This document shows positions 15,939 to 20,250 of a stretch of 20,250 nt of DNA, one piece after another. Every line of letters begins with the position of its first letter. Positions within the stretch are counted from its first letter, which is position 1. The notes under the pieces were generated by a model. It was not told the DNA's origin. It saw nothing but the letters and a program-made list of their open reading frames with translations, and made no database searches. The DNA is from Deltaproteobacteria bacterium (lineage in GTDB: Bacteria > Myxococcota_A > UBA9160 > SMWR01): the NCBI GenBank assembly GCA_019313605.1, contig JAFDAW010000010.1:1-20250 (forward strand). Reading direction: 5' to 3'. The translations under genes were made by a program, and so were the position numbers.

Positions 15939-18900
15939 ATGAAAAAACTGCTCACCTGGCTAGTCGCACTTCTGACGGTTCTGGTGTTGACCGGTTCGCT
16001 CTCTTCGGGCGATATCATCGTCAACAGCCTCGAAGATCTGGAAAACCCGCCACGGGGTACTGTCACGCTCCGCTCTGCGCTTGCAGACGCGGCTGACGGT
16101 GAAACCATCCGCTTCGACCGGCGGCTCAATGACAGCACCATCGAATTATCCATCGTCGGCGAGGAGCACTCGATGCTCGTGGGTGAGGTCATGGGCATCC
16201 GGGAAGAGGAAAGTGGCCCGGTTTCCTACCTCGTAGGCTACTTCGAGCGTGACTACGGAAGGTCGGCGCTCTACGCCCGCAAGAACGTCGTGATCGACGC
16301 CTCGTCCCTGCCTTCCGGTATTACACTAAGGTGGGTCGGAGGCGAGGAGGACCCGGCCCGTGTCCTGGCCGTCTATGGAAATCTGACCATGACCAATGTG
16401 TCGGTCACGGGCGGCCGGAGCGTGGCCGAGGAGATACCGCAGGGTATCGTCGGCGAGCACGAGCAACTCTCGACCCGCGCCCGCGGTGCCGGGGTGGCGG
16501 TATGGGGAATTGCCAGTCTCACGAAGTGCAAAATCTACGACAACCATTGCAGGAGACATGCATCCGTTCCAGCCAGATCGAGAGATGCCGGAGTCTTTGG
16601 AGGCGGTGTCTACGCGGATACCGTCGAAATGCAAAAGTGTGTGGTCAGCGGAAATTCCCTTTCCGCGACCGGGGTTTCCGGAGGCGGCGTCTTCTCTGTC
16701 GGCGGCGCCGAGACTCTGAGGAGCACTTCGACCATCGATCAATCAGCGATCACGGGCAACCGCATCAACGGAATCTTTACGTACGGCGGCGGGGCTTATT
16801 CCGACGGCGGAGGGATTGGCAATCGAAATATCCTGGAAGTAACGAACTCTACGATCGCGAGGAATCTCGTCGGCCCCCTGCCCGGCTTACCCGGTTTCAT
16901 GTATGGCATCGGATACTGGCGTGGTGGCGGTCTCTACATGTCGAACGGCCATATGCAAATTCATGGCAGTACGATCGTTGAGAATCAGGTATACGGGAAG
17001 CCCCGAACCGACTCGTTGGACAGACCCAATCTGGCCGGTGGTGTCGCCGCAACAATCGGCAACGCCCACGCCGTCGAGCAAATGCGCATCGGTCACAGTG
17101 TGATTGCCGGCAACACGGTTCACGAGGTCGATCCCGCGGCTGGCGGCGGATTCGCTCCCGGGGCCGTCTACAACCAGGACATCTTCACGGGCTCCCTGCT
17201 CCACTTCAAGAGCCGGGGATACAACCGCTTCGGCGTCATCGATTTCAGTCAGATTCTTGTGCCCGTGGGTGAACCCGCCTGGGAAACCTTTTCTCGCAGG
17301 CACTATCCCAAGGCTGGAGATGAGGACGGAGTCACCGTGGCCGATGTGTTGGATCAGGCCGAAGGCGCGGGGCTTTCCGGCACCATTCTTTCCGTGGGCG
17401 TGGAAGCCGGCCAACCGGCCGTGCTGTATTACCAACCCAAGGAAAGCGCTCTCGATCAGATTCCCACGCTGTTTTATCGAACCGATGACACCTACGCCGA
17501 ATACAATATTCCACTCGGTGTCCGAAACGATTTCCTGGCCATCCTCCTCGATCGCCTGGAGGGTTATTACGAACTCGACGAAGGGTTTTCCGAGGGCTTC
17601 ACCAACGATTTCGAAGCGTTCCTCGGCTCCGTTGATCTCGATGACGACACCGAAGGGTTTCAACCCTACACGGACCCTTCGGGAAACCCCATCCTCACCC
17701 TGGGCGACACGCTGTGGTTTGGCCCTGCGCTGACATGGCCCAAGGTCCTTTCCAACCATCCCTATATCCACTTCTGGCACCGACTCGACCGCGCTCTGCT
17801 TGACGCGCAGATTCCCGGTATAGGTAGCGAGCTGCTGGGAGAAACCGATTGGGCCGCGCTGTTTCCATCCGGCCCCCTCAACGAGGGAGAAGATCCGGAA
17901 ATCGTCATGACCGTAAAGACGCTTGCAGCGTCCGGCTTCCCCCTGCTGGAGACTGATCAGAGGAGCATCGAACGCCCGGTGAATGAACTCGGTGACATCG
18001 GCGCGATCGAGCTCACAGCGCCAGTCACTCCACTCACGCGGGGCCAACAAGTGTGCGTCAACGAGATGAACAAGAACGGCGCGAAGGTCAACAAGGTCCA
18101 ACTCAAGCAAAACGAGCGGTGCATGATGGACTTCCAGAAGGAGAAGCTCATCGCGCCAATGACTTTTGACAGCTGCATGGCAGTGGATCGCAAAGACAAG
18201 GTGCTGAGCGCTTGGAGAAGGACGGTGATGCGGGAGAGCGCGAAGTGCGCTTCGCTCGACGTGCCTCCACTCTTCGCCTATACGGACTCCGCGACGGTGA
18301 ATGGAGCCGCCAAGGATGGCGCCTTGATGCTGACCCACGAGATCTTCGGCCGCCCTGTGCTCGACGCCGACCTCGCCACGATGGCCGACAGCAAGGACAC
18401 CGCCAGGTGCCAGCTCGAGATGCTCAAGCGAGCCAACAAGCTCGAAAACACCGTCCTCAAGGAAGTCAACAAGGCCAAGAAACGGGCCCTCAAGGACGAG
18501 ACGGTCGGCAACGACACAACCCTCGAAGCAAGGCTGCAGGCTGTTTTCTCCTCGAACAGAAAGATCAACAGGGCCCAGAACATGCTCGCGAGGGGGATCG
18601 ACAGGAAGTGCACCGCTCTGCAGGCCCATCCCGATGAGATCTTCCCGGGCGAGTGCGGCGAGGGGGATCCCAACCTGGGTCAGGTCGAAGACTGCGTGAT
18701 CGCGACAGCCCGCTGCGAGGCCTGCTCGATGATCAACGCGTTCGACGACTTGAAACTAGACTGCGACCAGGCAGACGACCTGACCGTCAACGAGAGCTGT
18801 GTTGGCAGAGCCTATTCCCGCGAGATGACGAATGCCGACTGTTTCCCGACGAGCGTGCCGGATTCAGCCCCCGACATGGCGAAACTCTGTGTCGACCTCG

Positions 18901-18995
18901 CGAACTCCGCCCCCGACATGCGGTTCACGCCGCAGGACTACCAAGGGATCCCGGAAGATTGCGAGGCTATCGTGCATCCGGAGTGTCGCTGGTAG
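15939..18995 (+). CDS. Secreted right-handed beta-helix protein with choice-of-anchor-Q-like motif and Cys-rich C-terminal module
   Basis: The 1018-residue protein begins with a Sec signal (residues 1-23). Residues 26-60 (DIIVNSLEDLENPPRGTVTLRSAL, DGETIRFD) match the entry segment seen in CSLREA-type and polymorphic outer-membrane beta-helix proteins. Residues 110-430 carry repeated short beta-strand turns with GGG(V/A/L)Y and 'STIxxN' patterns (GGGVYAD 221, GGGVFSV 248, GGGAYSD 283, GGGLYMS 329), a right-handed parallel beta-helix. ELGDIGAIEL (683-692) matches the closing motif of choice-of-anchor-Q proteins. The last 320 residues are a separate module with 16 Cys, many Lys and helical stretches (C706, C728, C746, C770, C824, C891 and ten more in the last 120 residues); I cannot name it. 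The start ATG 15939 has GGGA about ten bases upstream. It may bind or process an extracellular polymer, perhaps with the hydrolase encoded just upstream; this is inference. Confidence 0.8.
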   Translation: MKKLLTWLVALLTVLVLTGSLSSGDIIVNSLEDLENPPRGTVTLRSALADAADGETIRFDRRLNDSTIELSIVGEEHSMLVGEVMGIREEESGPVSYLVGYFERDYGRSALYARKNVVIDASSLPSGITLRWVGGEEDPARVLAVYGNLTMTNVSVTGGRSVAEEIPQGIVGEHEQLSTRARGAGVAVWGIASLTKCKIYDNHCRRHASVPARSRDAGVFGGGVYADTVEMQKCVVSGNSLSATGVSGGGVFSVGGAETLRSTSTIDQSAITGNRINGIFTYGGGAYSDGGGIGNRNILEVTNSTIARNLVGPLPGLPGFMYGIGYWRGGGLYMSNGHMQIHGSTIVENQVYGKPRTDSLDRPNLAGGVAATIGNAHAVEQMRIGHSVIAGNTVHEVDPAAGGGFAPGAVYNQDIFTGSLLHFKSRGYNRFGVIDFSQILVPVGEPAWETFSRRHYPKAGDEDGVTVADVLDQAEGAGLSGTILSVGVEAGQPAVLYYQPKESALDQIPTLFYRTDDTYAEYNIPLGVRNDFLAILLDRLEGYYELDEGFSEGFTNDFEAFLGSVDLDDDTEGFQPYTDPSGNPILTLGDTLWFGPALTWPKVLSNHPYIHFWHRLDRALLDAQIPGIGSELLGETDWAALFPSGPLNEGEDPEIVMTVKTLAASGFPLLETDQRSIERPVNELGDIGAIELTAPVTPLTRGQQVCVNEMNKNGAKVNKVQLKQNERCMMDFQKEKLIAPMTFDSCMAVDRKDKVLSAWRRTVMRESAKCASLDVPPLFAYTDSATVNGAAKDGALMLTHEIFGRPVLDADLATMADSKDTARCQLEMLKRANKLENTVLKEVNKAKKRALKDETVGNDTTLEARLQAVFSSNRKINRAQNMLARGIDRKCTALQAHPDEIFPGECGEGDPNLGQVEDCVIATARCEACSMINAFDDLKLDCDQADDLTVNESCVGRAYSREMTNADCFPTSVPDSAPDMAKLCVDLANSAPDMRFTPQDYQGIPEDCEAIVHPECRW

Positions 18996-19001
18996 TAGGT
19001 A

Positions 19002-19031
19002 GGGACGTTGGTGAATATTCACCAACGTCCC
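19002..19031. repeat. Perfect 30-bp palindrome between convergent genes
   Basis: GGGACGTTGGTGAAT (19002-19016) is followed at once by its exact reverse complement ATTCACCAACGTCCC (19017-19031). It starts seven bases after the stop of the beta-helix gene and ends 13 bases before the stop of the convergent gene. That place suits a two-way terminator, but neither side has a clear T-run. A 15-bp arm with no loop is also longer than needed for termination. It could equally be a dispersed REP-like element or the end of a small IS200/RAYT-type element. Confidence 0.65.
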
Positions 19032-19044
19032 CGAAGGATTCTGT

Positions 19045-20250
19045 TCACTTCGGAAGGAACGTGATCGAGTCCTTATCCTTGCCATCCTCGGATTCCGACT
19101 GATATTTCTCCGTCTCGTTCACGACTCCCGCGCAGCCGCTGGGAGAACAATCGAGGCTCCCCGAAGTGGTATTCGTCGGCGTGCCGGTCGTGTCTGTGAT
19201 CGTGGACGTGACCTCCGTACCCGCGCAGACCGGGATCCGGTGGGCGGTATCGCCCAGGGAGCTGGGCTCGATGATATTGCCACGGATGGTATGAGTGAGT
19301 TTCTCGTTGTTCGACGCCTTCTGGCCCTTCGCCTTCGTGACGAAGGTGGTCTCCGGCCAGACGAGGGAGCACGGAAGTGGCGTCGGTTCCGCAGTCGGCG
19401 TAGCCGTCGCGGTCGGTATAGCCGATGGCGTCGCGGACGGTACGGCGGTCGGTGTCGCTGACGGTAGGCCCGGTGTCGGCGACGGTAGGCCCGTCGGCGT
19501 CGGAGACGGTAGGCCCGTCGGCGTCGCGCTTGGTGTATGTATAGGTGTCGGGCTCGGTGTCGCGCTCGATGTAGGTATGGGTGACTGGGTGGGTGTCGGA
19601 TGTGTCCCATAGTTCATCAGGTAGGCGCTGTTGAGCGCGGTCACGAAGGTGATGACGTTGCCATTGAGGTCCAAGACATCGTCTGTCGGACCATTGGCGT
19701 CTGATCGAATCTCGAACGTGCCATTGCCGACATCAATACTCTTGTTGAACGTAACCGTTCCAAGCTGGTGGCTCTGTCCGACCAACAGACCCGTGCCCAC
19801 GGTAGGCGGGAAGGAGGCGGAGTTGATGTTCTCCACCCGGGATCCCGTGTCGGTCGTCGTTCCCAGGAGCAGCGGCAGCGGGCCGCCGACCGTGCTTGCG
19901 AAGGAGACCACCGAGAGCCCCACGATGCCGCTGTAGTCGACGCTGACGCCGGCGCCCTGCGAGCCAGCGGGACCTGCGGTCAGAATCACCTGTAGGGTGA
20001 TCTCACTCCCAGCAGGGACATTCTCGATTACGTCTGTGCCGGTGTCAGCCCAGATCAGATCAATTCTGGCGCTCGTGCGCGGTGTCGCCGTCGGTGATGC
20101 CGTCGTTGTCGGTGTTGACGAGGGTATCGAGGTTGTCGTGGGAGTCGGCGTGGGCGGCGGTGGAATTGGCGTTTCGGTCGGTGTTGCCGTCGGCGTGGGC
20201 GAGAAGATCGGAGTCGGCGTGGGCGGCGGCCCGGTCGGTGTTGCCGTCGC
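19045..20250 (-). CDS. Secreted-type protein with Thr-Pro linkers and a domain shared with the PEP-CTERM protein (5' end outside window)
   Basis: The frame is open from the window edge to TGA at 19045, 401 residues, with no start codon that fits, so the gene begins further right. From the edge, about 60 residues are a Thr/Pro/Ser linker (PTPTATPTETPIPPPP and similar). A domain follows (RIDLIWADTGTD, LQVILTAGPAGSQGA, GLLVGQSHQLGTVTFN, ALNSAYLMN; about 20067-19640) that aligns with the PEP-CTERM protein at 12291-13001. A second linker of about 70 residues rich in TGLPSPTP and SATPT follows. The last 110 residues have four Cys and a Thr-rich, beta-looking sequence ending in SITFLPK. There is no PEP-CTERM tail. 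Linkers of this kind join domains of exported proteins in many uncultured high-GC bacteria. Function is unknown; binding at the cell surface is a guess. Confidence 0.75.
   Translation of the reverse strand, partial: ATATPTGPPPTPTPIFSPTPTATPTETPIPPPPTPTPTTTSIPSSTPTTTASPTATPRTSARIDLIWADTGTDVIENVPAGSEITLQVILTAGPAGSQGAGVSVDYSGIVGLSVVSFASTVGGPLPLLLGTTTDTGSRVENINSASFPPTVGTGLLVGQSHQLGTVTFNKSIDVGNGTFEIRSDANGPTDDVLDLNGNVITFVTALNSAYLMNYGTHPTPTQSPIPTSSATPSPTPIHTPSATPTGLPSPTPTGLPSPTPGLPSATPTAVPSATPSAIPTATATPTAEPTPLPCSLVWPETTFVTKAKGQKASNNEKLTHTIRGNIIEPSSLGDTAHRIPVCAGTEVTSTITDTTGTPTNTTSGSLDCSPSGCAGVVNETEKYQSESEDGKDKDSITFLPK
19460..19517. repeat. Short tandem repeat inside the Thr-Pro linker coding sequence
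   Basis: The 13-base word GACGGTAGGCCCG occurs at 19460, 19481 and 19505, with steps of 21 and 24 bases, so the reading frame is kept. On the minus strand it encodes the repeated Gly-Leu-Pro-Ser(-Pro) blocks of the linker. The step sizes suggest recent in-frame slippage or unequal exchange. Confidence 0.7.
20141..20249. repeat. Imperfect repeat in the outer Thr-Pro linker
   Basis: The 20-base word starting GGAGTCGGCG and ending TGGGCGGCGG occurs at 20141-20160 and again at 20210-20229. An 18-base word, CGGTCGGTGTTGCCGTCG, occurs at 20175-20192 and 20232-20249. The two words are 69 and 57 bases apart between copies, so this is a duplicated linker block with a 12-base length difference. The repeat probably continues beyond the window. 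Confidence 0.6.

Noticed and set aside
16887..18629. Long minus-strand open frame antisense to the beta-helix gene
   Set aside because: No recognisable motif, and the plus strand carries signal peptide, beta-helix turns and ordered cysteines; it is a compositional shadow.
1..20250. tRNA, rRNA, CRISPR array, insertion sequence, prophage or plasmid functions
   Set aside because: No cloverleaf, rRNA-like stretch, regular spacer array, transposase, integrase or replication protein was seen on either strand.

Overview
The window is high-GC DNA (roughly 60-65% by eye) with dense, mostly secreted or membrane-bound gene products. It has multiheme c-type cytochromes, FG-GAP/VCBS propeller proteins with ASPIC/UnbV domains, a PEP-CTERM anchored protein, a CSLREA/choice-of-anchor-Q-like beta-helix protein and Thr-Pro rich linkers. 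This mix suggests an uncultured Gram-negative bacterium of the old 'Deltaproteobacteria' (Myxococcota, Desulfobacterota or Binatota type) or an Acidobacteriota relative. The placement is inference from content; there is no rRNA or tRNA gene in the window to anchor it.

Left block (1-12253). Three minus-strand genes run leftward from about 5209: a membrane cytochrome with a b561-like domain fused to a pentaheme c domain, a membrane-anchored seven-repeat VCBS/UnbV propeller with C-terminal TPRs (its TTG start directly abuts the upstream stop), and the 5' part of an asparagine-synthase-like gene that leaves the window. Diverging from them are two overlapping plus-strand genes for further VCBS/UnbV proteins: a 1110-residue TPR-propeller with a long C-terminal extension, and a 797-residue lipoprotein propeller. 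A secreted diheme cytochrome c follows. The 166-bp divergent spacer carries a perfect 13-bp inverted repeat that could co-regulate both arms. Together this looks like an exported redox module: a membrane b-type/multiheme c protein, a soluble diheme c carrier, and three large calcium-loop propellers. Its substrate cannot be told from the sequence.

Middle block (12291-14802). A minus-strand PEP-CTERM protein lies tail-to-tail with the diheme cytochrome gene. After a 307-bp divergent spacer comes a complete SLC13/DASS-type anion or dicarboxylate transporter on the plus strand.

Right block (15016-20250). A secreted alpha/beta hydrolase with a complete Ser-Asp-His set is followed 44 bp later by a 1018-residue secreted beta-helix protein with a cysteine-rich, lysine-rich C-terminal module. 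A perfect 30-bp palindrome separates this from a convergent minus-strand gene that runs off the right end. That gene encodes a secreted-type protein with two Thr-Pro linkers around a domain clearly paralogous to the PEP-CTERM protein at 12291-13001.

The most interesting parts are the divergent propeller/cytochrome cluster with its palindromic operator candidate, and several domains that I can delimit but not name.
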